From assembly GCA_032622095.1 (NCBI GenBank), contig CP136064.1, positions 6,445,512 to 6,509,511 on the forward strand: DNA of 64,000 nucleotides, in the 5' to 3' direction. The translations under genes and the position numbers were made by a program. Below the pieces are notes generated by a model. That model searched no databases. It worked only from the letters and a program-made list of their open reading frames with translations, and had not been told where the DNA came from. Below are positions 1 through 11,223 of this stretch, piece by piece; the first letter of the stretch is position 1; every line of letters begins with the position of its first letter. Source of the DNA: Siphonodentalium dalli. Its lineage: Eukaryota > Mollusca > Scaphopoda > Gadilida > Siphonodentaliidae.

Positions 1-391
1 TATATAAACACTCGTATGTGATCCCTTTATATTGTTTTATAAACAGACATGCGAGGATGAATGGTCAGTGAATGGTGATCAGGATGAATCCACTGAGTTT
101 GATTTGCTATGAAAACATGTTAGTAAAAACACAACTGGTATATATTCAACTGATTTATTGTTGACTGGCATAATTCCACAATGTCTAACTGTGCTTCATG
201 TGGAGATACCATTCGGCATCGTCAGGAGGTTATTGGCTGCAAACTACTAAAAGAAGCCGCCAAGCTGTACGCCCCAGTTTAAATAATGTTCGTCTGATGT
301 AACTTTGTTCCATTTTTGTTATCATCATATTTTTTTTTACTCTGTAAATTTATTTAAATAAACATAAAAAATAAAATTGTGTATTTTAATT

Positions 392-505
392 GAGGTCCGT
401 ATGAGCCAAGGTCCGTATAAGCCGGGGTCCGTATAAGCCAGGGTCCGTATCAGCCGGAGGTCCGTATGAGCCAGGGTCCGTAAGAGCCAGGGTCCGTATC
501 AGCCG
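392..505. repeat. 16-17 bp tandem repeat (GGTCCGTATRAGCC type)
   Basis: Seven head-to-tail units built on the core GGTCCGTATRAGCC are visible, with single-base differences such as TATAAG, TATCAG and TAAGAG between units. There are no unique spacers, so it is a minisatellite and not a CRISPR-like array. Confidence 0.9.
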
Positions 506-608
506 GCATTCACGTGGAACTGGTAAGTTAGTTTTCAGGCACCATGCCAACTGGGGGAATATAACATTCTACTATCATAGTCGAAAATCTGAAGCAAATC
601 GACCGTAT

Positions 609-856
609 CACTCCAAAGAAAACATCGTCTGAACTATGCTCAAGTGAAACTATTTACTTCTAGATTAGGGACGCAACTAGCGGCGATAAACTTACGAAAA
701 AGATTCAAGAGTCACTGCATTTCATTAATATATCAGATTGATGGTGTGTTTTGTCAATATGAATATAATATTTGTAAAATATAACTACTTTGAGGAAGAT
801 TATTCACCATTTATAGTTGATAACCATACTGGAGTGTTTAACCTCACTTTAAGAAG
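609..856 (+). repeat. Dispersed repeat family R1, copy A
   Basis: The sequence starting CACTCCAAAGAAAACATCG and running to CTGGAGTGTTTAACCTCAC is shared with 3791-4046 and, over its first half, with 5131-5239. The copies are diverged but clearly collinear and in the same orientation. No ORF is conserved between copies, so this is probably an old non-coding repeat. Confidence 0.75.
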
Positions 857-1475
857 TCTCGTTATTCTGCTGTCATATTTGTCCAAATTTCGTGTCGGAC
901 TTTCAAAGCAGGTCTGACTTTCAAAGAAGATGCAATATCTGATAAGGTAAAATCCGCGCCACCGTGGAGGGCTCCTCGAATGTCAGGCAGTTGGTCAGTC
1001 ACTATTTCATTTATATTGTCTGTCAAATCAGTTAATTATTTTGCCTGCCAATTGTTTTATAATATATTATTTGTTAAGGCTTTCACAATTGTTATTAGTC
1101 CATTCGTTGAATTTTGATTTCGAGTATTGAAAACGAGTACGATTCCAGTGCAGATAAAGAGTTCCAAGCGAGATACAGGATACAATATTTTATTGTATTA
1201 ACACCTCAATGGGCAGTTGCAAACATATAACATCTATTATTATATGATCATAAGTTTCTTTCTCAATTCCTATGTTAAAACATAACGAAAAAAATCGAGA
1301 TATCTAATGATATTCACCTCATTAATCAAACAAGAGGTTAATATCAGTTCTGAGTGACGTCAGATACTTCAGGGGTTAACATAACTTATTATCAGACCTG
1401 CAAGTAGATAGCATTTTCCCAGTGACGTTCAACGTCACAACGTCTTGTCCAATCAAAGCGCGTTTCATATAATAA

Positions 1476-1622
1476 AACAGTTATCGCATTGTGTCTTGGT
1501 TGACACGAGGAATTGTCAGCCCTTGGAAGTCAATATTCACCTCGGCCTACGGCCTTGGTGAATATTGATTTCCTCGGGTTGACAATTCCTCGTGTCAACC
1601 TCGAAACAATGCGATAACTGTA
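1476..1622. repeat. Fold-back palindrome (MITE-like)
   Basis: Two arms of about 70 bases are inverted copies: the left arm begins ACAGTTATCGCATTGTGTC and the right arm ends CAATGCGATAACTGT, meeting at a tiny loop around CTCGGCCTACGGCC. Flanks are AT-rich. A second palindrome at 49353-49507 has similar ends (AACAGTTG.. / ..CAGTTACTGTATAATAT), suggesting one fold-back family. Confidence 0.8.
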
Positions 1623-2051
1623 TAATATTAAACATACATGTACAATAATAGCATGAATTAAACAAAATTATAATAGCATGAATTAAGCATTAATTAAATA
1701 TGCAGAATAGGCACTTCATTTGAGTTAGATTTCCTTTAAATATTGGGATTTTTAAGCTAATTATAAACTGAACAGAATTGTTTTTTAGTCCGCCTGACTT
1801 CTATAAGTCTGCTGGTCGCAAGCCAAGGTAAATAACGAGGGGAGTTACACAAAGTCTTATAGTGAATGAAATAAAGTCATAGCTATAGTTAATTATCACC
1901 CTGATTAATGCCTTATAGTGATATACGGCCAATGTTATATTCGTCTGTGTTCGTTGTTTGGTAGCTTTGTATTCAAATAGACGCTAATAACTCAATATAT
2001 GAGTCATCTAAGTTGGAAATAATACCACATACACATAGAATGGACACCCTT

Positions 2052-2217
2052 ACTCAATCGTACCGATAGAATCACGTAGATGCTGAAATTGTAAAGTTAA
2101 CGCCACCGGTGTATAATATGTTTTTGAAAATATGACTCAATCGTATCGATAGAGTCAGGACAGGCTGAAATTGTAAACTTAAAGTCACAGGTGTAATAAT
2201 ATGTTGTTGAAAATATA
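2052..2217 (+). repeat. 82-bp tandem duplication
   Basis: The block beginning ACTCAATCGTACCGATAGA (2052) is repeated from 2135 as ACTCAATCGTATCGATAGA. Both copies end in a GTGTAATAATATG-like stretch and TTGAAAATAT. The copies differ at scattered positions, so the duplication is not recent. Confidence 0.8.
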
Positions 2218-2406
2218 AATAATCTGATAGCCTGAAAATAATGTATAACCCATTGGGAGCCCCTAGTGTAGTGAAGTGAATTATGGTTAATTTTAATTGG
2301 AGTGCGCATGCCTGTTCTGTTGGAGTAACCGCTATCTTTTGTTTTCTTGTCATCAATTCAAAATTGTATCGTATACCCAATGTGTTTGTACCAATGGATG
2401 TATCGT

Positions 2407-2463
2407 GACTCGTTTTCGTGGTCATATAGGCCCTATATATAACCTATGACCACGAAAACGAGC
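2407..2463. repeat. Hairpin, 21-bp arms
   Basis: The arm CTCGTTTTCGTGGTCATAGG-like sequence at 2409-2430 is matched by its reverse complement at 2443-2463 (CCTATGACCACGAAAACGAG) around a short loop. Confidence 0.8.
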
Positions 2464-3061
2464 AGAGTCGATATATCTGATAGAATTCCAGGAATCGTAC
2501 ATTCACTTTCAATAGTATAGATTCTCTGAATCTGCCGCGGAATTCCCAAAATTGTAGGCTACTTTCATTTTGAATAGGATTTTCCGAATTTCCACTTTCA
2601 CTTTTCACTTTTACCACGCAAAGCGACCTTAGTTGACACAGATATATGGCACACTGGCTGAGTCCATGACAAATAGTTTATGTAGCATTGCTTCTTTCAT
2701 TTAATTAAAGCTCACCTCGTTAAAACGCATGTCAATCGTGTTTGTTTACAAATTGCATTGGGTGCGACGATTTGCAATAGGACCCTATTTGCGGAGGTCA
2801 CTTTGCGGAAGTCCCCGAATTCGCGGAGGTCCCCTAAAATGGGTGATATATGTAGATTTTAATGAGGAAACGGGTGCGTATATGTCAATTGTTACGTATT
2901 TTAAACAAATAACGACACGATCATCATAATAGAGGTCTGTTCTATCAATTATATATGCGCCGAGTTCAAAAGGCGATAAATATTCTCGTGTGCCATAAGG
3001 ACTCCTTAAAGTTCTAAATAAGATGAATATTTATTAGATGTTACTTAACAAGTCAATCAAA

Positions 3062-3115
3062 TAATATTATTTATTAGTTAGCGCCTATATTAGCGCTAAC
3101 TAATGAATAATATTT
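3062..3115. repeat. Hairpin, about 23-bp arms
   Basis: TAATATTATTTATTAGTTAGCGC is followed after 8 bases by its near-perfect inverted copy starting GCGCTAACTAATGAATAATA. It is AT-rich apart from the GCGC at the loop base. No neighbouring gene is visible that would make it a terminator. Confidence 0.8.
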
Positions 3116-3790
3116 TATATTATGATTATGTTATAATTTATATTTATGGCTAATAATATGATCTTGGTGGCGTTACCATTTCCGACTATGGTTTTCTTGT
3201 GTTCGTTTGTGTTCGTTGTTTAGTAGGACCAGTCGGCGGTTTTTATGTCCTAATACATTTAACCTTCAGTTCGTCTTTTGTGAGGTAAATGGACATATAG
3301 GTATGTTCAAGTCTTTAATATGTCGTGAGTAATATACAAGTGGTGTATTGAAATGTGACAGACCGATGACCCAAGTATCAGAGCAGTCGATCCTCTACAT
3401 ATTAGAGCCGACTTCATTGTGTGATAGCAACGGCTGGGTGTAACACGCGAGGTTGCCACGCGGAAACCAAGTCTGATATTCGGGTCTTATCTTATGATAT
3501 GAATATTGGTATTAGCTAAATATCTCCTCAATCAAGTGGTGGCATAGGGGTATAGGTGTTACGCCACATATCTCCTGGGTGCCGAGCTTTTGCCTATATT
3601 ATAATATTCTTTCTGTTCATGGCGGTTTTAATTCATGTGATAGCATTACCCACCACTAACGCTTATCGTATCGTTAGAGACATATGTTATGTACCTATTC
3701 GGGTGCGTGAAAATGATAATTTAGTATTCAGTTGCTATGAAACTAGAGGAATGCAACATTTTACTAAAATCGCCGAAAAGTTGAGACTGT

Positions 3791-4046
3791 GCCACCCAAT
3801 CGAAAACATCGTCAGAACTACGCTCAATTGTAAATATTCACTACTCAATACGGGACGCATCTATCGGTGAGAAACTAGCGAAAACGATTTTGCCATCGAG
3901 CGTCACTGCATTTAATTCACATATAAGAATGGCCGTGTGTGTTGTCAATTTGGATTAACTATTTGTAAACATTACTACTTTGAGCAAGATTATTCTCCAT
4001 TTCTATTTGATTCCCCTACCGGAGTGTTTAACATCACTTTAAACAC
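3791..4046 (+). repeat. Dispersed repeat family R1, copy B
   Basis: Collinear with copy A (609-856), including the ACGGGACGCA.CTA.CGG..GA block, the GTCACTGCATTTAATT block and the final CCGGAGTGTTTAACATCAC. It covers the end of an open frame at 3556-3870, which argues that this frame is not a gene. Confidence 0.75.
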
Positions 4047-4329
4047 ATGGACGAAAAACATATATTTTATGGCATTTGGGTGACTTTGGGGTGTTTATAC
4101 GTTAGCCGACTAAGATCCTATACACTTTATTCGTCAGTGAAAACAATGGAGTATTTATGCTTCGCCGTATTAGAATTGAAGCTATCCGGCATTGCATCTA
4201 TCTTGTTTTCATCTTCTGGATAACCTTGTATTCCAAACTGCACCGCCTTGAACCAGGATAAAATTGCACCCCTCGCTTTTATTTGTGAATTGCATGGCAT
4301 CTCGTGGTGATGTTTGTGTCGATTATCTG

Positions 4330-4480
4330 TTTTAGCTCACTTGAGACAAAGCCGGTAGAGCTATATTCATCACTTCCTCGTCCCTGTACTTCGAGCCGTC
4401 CGCCGTCGCTCCATCCGTCAACAATTCTTCAAACATCTTCTCCAGAACCAATGGAACAGGACCACATCTGTTTACCGCCA
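4330..4480. repeat. Possible diverged interspersed repeat
   Basis: A block around CACTTGAGACAAAGCCGGTAG and GTCCGCCGTCGCTCCATCCGT looks like an interspersed repeat common in lophotrochozoan genomes. This is recognition from memory, with no second copy in the window. Confidence 0.3.
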
Positions 4481-5130
4481 TAGTACATTTGTTCAAATGA
4501 GGTCACCCGGTCGAATAGTTGTGAAACCAGGACCATAACTCTTTCCCGGCATAGAAATTCATAAAACGATTTTTTCTCCACAACTATAAGTCCAAATGGA
4601 TTCATATTTGATTTGAATGTTCCCTAGGTGACTCACATTCAGATTTACGCAAATGAGGTCACCAGCTAAAAAAAAACAAAAAAAACCAATTGTGTTTAAA
4701 AATTAAAATATATTTAAAACTAATTTGGTGTGAGGAGTTTTTGGGTGACTGAGATACAGATTTGTTAAAATGAACACGACATGACAAAAAGGGGCTGATA
4801 TTACAACACATTTTATGTTTAACAAATTTACATTCAATGAATCAATGAGACTTATTTAAACTTTCCCTTTCCTTCAACAGCCATCCCCACCCCAGACCAA
4901 GACATAATAAAGACCCCCCAACACACCAACCCCCACATCCAAACCTAACTGCTTACATAGCTCCTTACAAACTACACAACAATTGTTTGCAGTCAACTAA
5001 TAATTAATTGTACACAAGTCATACATTGATATTTAAGATCAGATTTGACACACTGGGATAAACAACCACCATGTAGTATTGGGGTATATCTGTTGCCATA
5101 ATAAGGTGACTAAAATCAATACAATGTGCG

Positions 5131-5239
5131 CCACTCCAAAGAAAACATCGTCTGAACTATGCTCAAGTAAAAATATTTACTCCTAGATTCGGGACGCAAC
5201 TAGCGGCGATAAACATACAAAAAAGATTTCGCCATCTAA
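5131..5239 (+). repeat. Dispersed repeat family R1, partial copy C
   Basis: Nearly identical to 609-716 (CACTCCAAAGAAAACATCGTC onward), then switches at about 5233 into a different repeat (CATCTAAGTTGGAAATA...CACATAGAATGGA) that also occurs at 2008-2043. The joint is a composite of two repeat families. Confidence 0.75.
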
Positions 5240-6482
5240 GTTGGAAATAAAACCAAATGCACATAGAATGGATATCTACACACCTGTGGGATAATCCAGT
5301 ATTATCCACATATTTATATACCAATCTATTATATATACTAATTCAGCATCACCTATACATATATAAGAATATTATATGAACCCCAAATCCATGCATGTTA
5401 CTATACCATTATGAGTGTATATAGCGTACTGGTGATTGGAATGTAAGGAAAATATTAGTACCCATTTATGCAGCTTTGTCTCGTGGAGCACGACGGTCAA
5501 ATGAAGACCAGAACTAATTAACAATAATTATGCAGAACACGTGTTTCACCACATGTTAAACTCATTAGCTGAGTCATAGCAGAAGCCTATACGAAGTACC
5601 GGGTGATATATAAACGAATATGACTATTCTAGATTTATTAATTCCATATTCTTCTCTGTCCGACTTGCAATTATAAGACCCGGTTCCGATTCGAGGCAGG
5701 GTCCACACAGCAGGCGGCTAAGAGCCGGGTTTTTATTTATCAACCGTGGACATCTCAATATTTCCGGTCACCAACCGCACATCTCATTATTTACTATGAC
5801 GATTAAATCTTATCTGAACAAGACTGTGCCGACGTCATAACCCCGCATATCTTGAAATGGTCCCGTGAGCAGTTCTGCACGTCACAAAGATCGTAAGATG
5901 TTCCAGAGAACAGTTATGTGCATCACACATATTACAAGAACACAGAAAAATATGACAGATCACAGACACAACTGAAGTAGCCTGAAGACGATTACCACCA
6001 ACAGAAAAGACAAAATAAAAGACAAAGTAAAGAGTAAACTAAAATACATATTGTTAACAGATATCACGGAAAGAAAGCGATCGATATTCCTGACTAACTA
6101 AAGAGTAAAAAAAAATTGCTAACGACAGAACAGATCACAGAATAGATGAAAAGACAAAAAAAAAACCAAACATTAAAGTTCAACACAGAAAACATTTACA
6201 TATTACAGAAGACGACCAACAAGAATAAAACACGCACGAAAACACAAAGACACAAACATTTCACAGAAAACTGAAATTGACATTCTTTCGTTCATTGTAG
6301 ACTCACATTGTTCACACATATATTCATAGTGGAATTTTGGTGAGTAAAATTATTTTCGTATACTGTTTTGACAGCTCACACAAATTTCCCATTGCAACCA
6401 CTTTCTAAAATTTCGTTACAAAATTCTAGAAATATGTGTTCACACTCTGATTTTCTGTCATACCTAGAAAAATATTCACAAA

Positions 6483-6958
6483 ATGCAAAAATTGTTCAAA
6501 ACTTTTAATACTCAGCTAGCCCAATTCAACGAATCCATTCAGATCCAAACTCAGGCAGTTCGAGCAACAGTTAACATTGAGAACGCGTATTATCTTTCAA
6601 AATGTATACAACCATTTGATGGAAACCCTCTTCATTTCGAAAATTGGATAGCAGAAATAGAAGAATGTGCATATATAATAAACGCGACAGATGTCGAAAT
6701 TATAAATATAATTTACAAACTAGCCATGCAAACGTAACAGCCTATATTCAAAGAAAACTTGAAAAATACACAAAAAATAAAACCAAACATGATCTTCTTC
6801 AAATATTTGGAGAACCATGGCAAACACAAACCGCGTTCCTAGAATTATCAAACTTAAAACAAGGCAATGCAGACAGCATTCAAAATTTTTCCGAAAGAAT
6901 ACACAAAATGGCACATAAAGCATTTGACACAATTTACCCAGCTATCAGAAAACAACTA
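6483..6958 (+). pseudogene. gag: Gypsy gag, N-terminal part
   Basis: Reads MQKLFKTFNTQLAQFNES, then a typical Gypsy gag core: FDGNPLHFENWIAEIEEC, YIQRKLEKY, and SIQNFSERIHKMAHKAF. Gag forms the particle shell of the retroelement. A one-base frameshift near 6730 separates the first frame (stop at 6735) from the second. The second frame runs to codon CTA at 6956-6958, where the DIRS-order element begins. The gag frame resumes at 27378 in the expected motif, so the two parts are one gene. It has no zinc knuckle in this part. Confidence 0.85.
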
Positions 6959-7014
6959 AGTATTCCCAATTCTACCATAATGATAACAAACTACTAAAGC
7001 AATCGAGCCAGGCC
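6959..7014 (-). repeat. B2 terminal split direct repeat
   Basis: The 56 bases starting AGTATTCCCAATTCTACC and ending GAGCCAGGCCA are repeated at 7661-7716. As the outermost piece of the element it abuts Gypsy gag codon CTA. Confidence 0.9.
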
Positions 7015-7457
7015 ATCGTCGGTCAGCATTCATTGTTCCGAAGACATGTACATATACATGAATTCATTATACACCCTACTCTACCAATGCTGTGCAGCGG
7101 TCCAGGAACAACCACCCATAAAAACCCTTTTAGGGAAAAACATGATGGACACCTGTTATCCGAACACTCTGCATGGACACAGCTTCTAGTGTCGGAAATA
7201 CACTCTCAATGAAACTTTACACAGAAAAATTTCTTACTCTTGATCTACACGTTCCATATTATATAGGAACACATGAATATCATAAGATAAGAACTTTAAA
7301 CTATTTTGTATAACAGTGACATGTCTGTCTATGTTAAAATGAGATCATTGAAAATTCTCAAACAAAATCAAATATTTTCAAAGTTTGAAAACAAAAATTG
7401 TCAAACTCACTATCTCCAAATTGAGCAATACCACACACTTTAATGAAGTTAATTAAA
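7015..7457 (-). other. Spacer between A2 and B2 of the DIRS element
   Basis: No ORF or repeat was recognised here. The known layout of these elements places only short sequence between A2 and B2, so this stretch of about 440 bp could contain a diverged part of A or B or a small insertion. Confidence 0.5.
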
Positions 7458-7660
7458 TAAAAATTTGTGTGCTGATCCAACAAAGTTTGGACTAGAAGTG
7501 ACTACACTCCACTGATTTCCCACCGAAATCAATTCTCCAATAACAACTTTTCATTGGCTGCTGCCTTAATGAAAACTCCGCCTACTCATAACATACATTA
7601 TTCATCGAGCTGTGAATACAATACTTTCGCGCTAATACAAGAAAACGCGCGAAAGTTATC
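7458..7660 (-). repeat. A2 internal split direct repeat
   Basis: Nearly identical to A1 (27186-27377), sharing CTGGACTAGAAGTGACTACAC through GCGCGAAAGTTATC with a few substitutions (CCACCG/CCGCCG, ACTCC/ACCCC) and a 14-base insertion near 7475-7490. It joins B1 directly at 7660|7661. Confidence 0.9.
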
Positions 7661-7716
7661 AGTATTCCCAATTCTACCATAATGATAACAAACTACTAAA
7701 GCAATCGAGCCAGGCC
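7661..7716 (-). repeat. B1 internal split direct repeat
   Basis: Identical or nearly so to B2 at 6959-7014. In retrotransposition of this order the B1-A2 segment is thought to template completion of the ends of the circular DNA. Confidence 0.9.
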
Positions 7717-7914
7717 AACTAGAGCATTACAAAAAACTGGCCGCCGATGCATATTAAATACCAATTGCCCTTCATGTAAATTAGTTTTGTAATCTAACCT
7801 GAACATTTAAAATATGATTGCGACTGTCCATATAGTTTCTCAACATGTGAATTTAACATATGCAACATTTGTAAACTCAATTTCAATATAAACAAAGAAA
7901 TTAGACATATTTAC

Positions 7915-8912
7915 TCAAAGGCCAAGCTTGCTTGAAACTTGCAAACGATATGTCAGGTCGTCTTGCACATATCTTTTTTGCTACTATCGGAAGCCCATCT
8001 TCCATGCCGTTTCAAACAACGCTCTTTTACATTAGAATTAGCCGCTAATGTAGCACCACCAGCCCTCAGGCTATGCAAGCCTAAATCTAGGCCATTGCTC
8101 ACTAGATTGAGCTTACTGATCAATCGATTTTTAGCAGTTGCATAACTCAACTTTTTATCATTATATCTAAATTTAATCAAGCCACCACTCATGAAGACTG
8201 CCTTGAACAAGAATTCTTCGCCGTCAACGGATTCAACAAATTTGAAATATTTGGTATACATGTTATAAGGGCAAGCTATACTGCTTCCCTTCGCAATTAG
8301 TACTTCATTTCCTTGTCTGCACTTATCTGTCTTACTTTTTCTAATTATCAACTTCAAATGATCTTCAAGAACTTGCACATCATTCTTTCTGAGTGATGAT
8401 AATTCATCGTAACGCAAAAAGCCAGAAAATCCAAACAAGAGCATAGTTAAATCACGAATGTCAAAAAAATCTTCATAACTTTTGAACATTTCGCACAAAT
8501 CAATTAGCATTTCTTTTGTTACCGGATCTTTACGATTTGTCGGCTTAGAGAAATTTCTCTTAGCTGACTCTTGCAAACAATTTACGTAACCATTGTCTGT
8601 AGGATCAACCAAATCATTTAACTGGTGAGCCCACTTGATTGAATACTTTGCGGAAGTAATGACATGATTAGAAACATGGTTATCAAACACATAAGTCAAA
8701 TATAAAGCCACACATATTGGCTTAGCTGGCAACACGTCATATCCCTTTTGTTTAGCAAACCTTTCCCATCTCTGGAAACCCGCCAAATATGTCTTTGAGG
8801 TTGAATCTCTCTTAGCACCAACTATATACACGCTTATACTGTATATCAGTCCATTTTCTCGCTCCACAGAAAGTCCTGCTTCCACAACTTTATTTTGAAC
8901 GTTCTCCTTCAA
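7915..8912 (-). pseudogene. Tyrosine recombinase of the DIRS element
   Basis: A frame of 319 codons encodes a tyrosine recombinase, which integrates the circular element DNA. Visible motifs are the first catalytic Arg in GFLRYDEL (residue 167), the HxxR pair in LGLHSLRAGG (H280, R283) and HGRW (H303, W306). The frame shifts by one base immediately before the expected catalytic tyrosine and ends at 7953 without it. The other frame, from the tyrosine onward, stays open to 7915 with a family-typical acidic tail. The start shown is not an ATG (TTG). A TTTTTCAG stretch just upstream could be a splice acceptor, since introns are known in some DIRS elements, but this is inference. Confidence 0.9.
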
Positions 8913-8960
8913 CCTCAGACCTGAAAAATTATTATGTCATTACAAAACGTATATGCATCA

Positions 8961-11223
8961 TTAAAAATTTATTTTGAGAGCAATCATTTGAAATGGCGTT
9001 TGATGCAAGCCGAAAACCCCGTTATTTCCTCTGCCCTTGATGATACTATGATCTGGCAAAGTATAATATCCATATACGAAATTACTACATTTTCCACCAG
9101 CCTTGGATAGCAATGGCCAGAATGGAGCCGATCTCCATCTCGGGATTATCAACGTTGCCTTGGCATTATCACGTCTCATTTTCTGCAAAACTTTACAGAC
9201 TAATTTCGGAGGAGGAACCAACCAATTATTCTCAGCATCCCAATGCTGCCGAAATGCATCTATTGCTTCGGTTCCTTTACACCAAAAACGCGAATTAAAC
9301 CTCGCACATTTCGCATTGTAATCAAATGCGAACCTATCAATAGTATGGGGACCCCACATGCTATCGATTTCATTGAACAAACTTATTTGAATGCCCCAAT
9401 CATCAGCATCTTTGTTTCTGCTGAGCTCATCTGCGATTTTATTTTGGCTCCATGGTATCCATTTAGGAAATATTTTAAAATCATGATCTTGACAAACATC
9501 CCTAACGGATAAAGATATTTTGTGTAAATCTTTTAATTTGCTACCGGCATTCAAAATTCTACAAACATTTTTATTATCTGTTGACCACTCAATAGATTTA
9601 CCAGCCACGTTTGCGCTTTCCGTAAAATCTTTTACAATTCTGTGAACCGCTTCTAATTCTCGCCAAGTAGAACTGAGCGAGCTTTCATCTGCTGCCCAAG
9701 TACCGCAACAAACGCGCTCCACGCATTCTGCGCTATCCGCAGTTCGCCTCTCAAATACGCTACTGGATTCACGAAATTCAGTGTTTTTGCCACTATATAC
9801 GTAACCAGATTCACCAAATCGGGTTTTGATACTATCGCGCTTATTAACGATACCAGATTCACAAAGTCCGGTTTTCTTACCTTCGTGCTTATTAACGCCA
9901 CCAGATTCACAAAATCCGGTTTTCACATTATCGCGCATGTCAGCGCAACCAGATTCACAAAATCCGGTTTTCTGATCATCACGTTTATTAACGCTACCAG
10001 ATTCACAAAATCCGGGTGTCACATTATCGCGCATGTCGGCGCAACCAGATTCGCAAAATCCGGTTTTCTTACCATCGCGCTTATTAACGCTACCAGATTC
10101 ACAGAAACCGGTTCCACATTATCGCGGATGTCAACGCTATCAAACGCACAAAATCCCATTTCTCCGAAACGTTTGCGTGCTTTTTGTTTAAAAACCAAAC
10201 CAGATTCCCGAAATCCGGATTTATTGTAACCGACGAAACTTTGCTCTTTTATAACTATACTGCGGTCGTTATCTTTTATCATACCACCGTAACCCTCACC
10301 CGAGGCATCGCTCCAAGCGACCAAATCAGGAGCAACGTCAGTACATTCCATATCCACACCCGTTGTATTCATACACTTAAAATTTGAATTCCAAAAGTTA
10401 AGTTCCTCAAGAACTTGAGCGTTCAACATCACTTTCGAATTCCAACTGGCTCTGCCATTGAGACAATCAAATATATATCTCGTATTCAATCGGGCATCGT
10501 ACACGATATGATTTGACCCGCCAAACCGGCTAACATACGCGCTCGCACCAAACTATTTCCTTTGCTCACAAGATCAAGCAAGAGATCAATGGAACGCTGT
10601 AATCTACACATCCGTTCCTCAGAAACTGTTATTTTACCTTCTACAGTATTCCAAATTAATCCCAACCACGTTACGTTTTGTTTCGGTTCTCAATTACACT
10701 TAGCATCGGATAAAATAAATCCGAACCTGTACAAATCTTCTTTGATTTGTACTGCGTCCCTTGACGCTGAAAAATAATCAGAGTTTCCCCCGATTCCATC
10801 ATCTAAGAACATGACAATTTTCATTCCTTGACTTCTCCAATGTTTTACCACTTCCCTCATTACTTTTGAAAAAATAAATCCACTCGTAGACAACCCAAAT
10901 GGTAACACTTTAAAGACATACTATTTAATTATGCCATCAGAATATAACCAAGCAACACTCAAATATTCACAATAATCTGAATTTATCAAAATGTGATGAT
11001 ATGCTGATCCTAAATCAAATGTAAACAGATGACTACCTTTCTCAAATAACTGACTCACAACTGAAGCGTCATCATATTTATGTTTGAACTGATGTAAATT
11101 TGGGTTAACATGTCTACAGTCTAAAACCAACCTAGGTTTTCCGGACCTATTATAAGCCACCGTTAGAGGATTAACCACTTTCGGAATATTTAGCACTTGC
11201 TGTATCCGACCCGATTTAAGCAA
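8961..11223 (-). pseudogene. Reverse transcriptase / RNase H of the DIRS element
   Basis: RT begins near 11223 with GKPRLVLDCRHVNPNL and FTFDLGSAYHHI, continues with LPFGLSTSGFIFSK and the active-site motif FLDDGIG (about 10805), then DAKCN before a TGA that replaces the family's Trp codon. RNase H begins at VAWSDASGEGYGG, and its later acidic residues lie in STWRELEAV, STDNKNV and ADELSRN. The region ends with the DIRS-typical RFNSRFWCKG, WLVPPPKL and SAPFWPLL blocks. Lesions include in-frame stops near 10921 and 10690, a frameshift near 10504 and one near 10030. The RNase H core is expanded by a 48-bp repeat array. Confidence 0.9.
9755..10215 (-). repeat. 48-bp coding minisatellite inside RNase H
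   Basis: The anchor ACCAGATTC recurs at 9803, 9852, 9900, 9948, 9996, 10044, 10092 and 10199, an almost exact 48-bp period with one degenerate unit near 10140. The period is 16 codons, and the translated unit on the - strand is about CESGxVNKRDxxKTGF. It lies between the first RNase H aspartate (SDAS) and the glutamate (REL), where related proteins have no such expansion. Confidence 0.9.

Larger units (their letters stand above)
1..6482. other. Gene-free left flank with dispersed repeats
   Basis: No convincing coding sequence was found in this AT-rich stretch. It contains short tandem repeats, several hairpins and three copies of one dispersed repeat, each listed separately. About 5880-6300 is strongly A-rich on the + strand and precedes the Gypsy gag, so it may be the 5' leader of that element. 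I looked for a matching 5' LTR and primer-binding site and could not identify either by eye. Confidence 0.6.

Noticed and set aside
392-505. CRISPR-like appearance of short regular repeats
   Set aside because: Units abut without spacers, and the surroundings are clearly eukaryotic.
3556-3870. Open frame of 104 codons with a hydrophobic segment
   Set aside because: It starts at a non-ATG codon, overlaps dispersed repeat copy B and is not conserved in copy A.
5236-6482. Gypsy 5' LTR
   Set aside because: No matching copy was found at 37.4-41.5 kb, and no primer-binding site was recognised.
9755-10215. CRISPR-like array
   Set aside because: The 48-bp units are contiguous diverged repeats within an RNase H reading frame.
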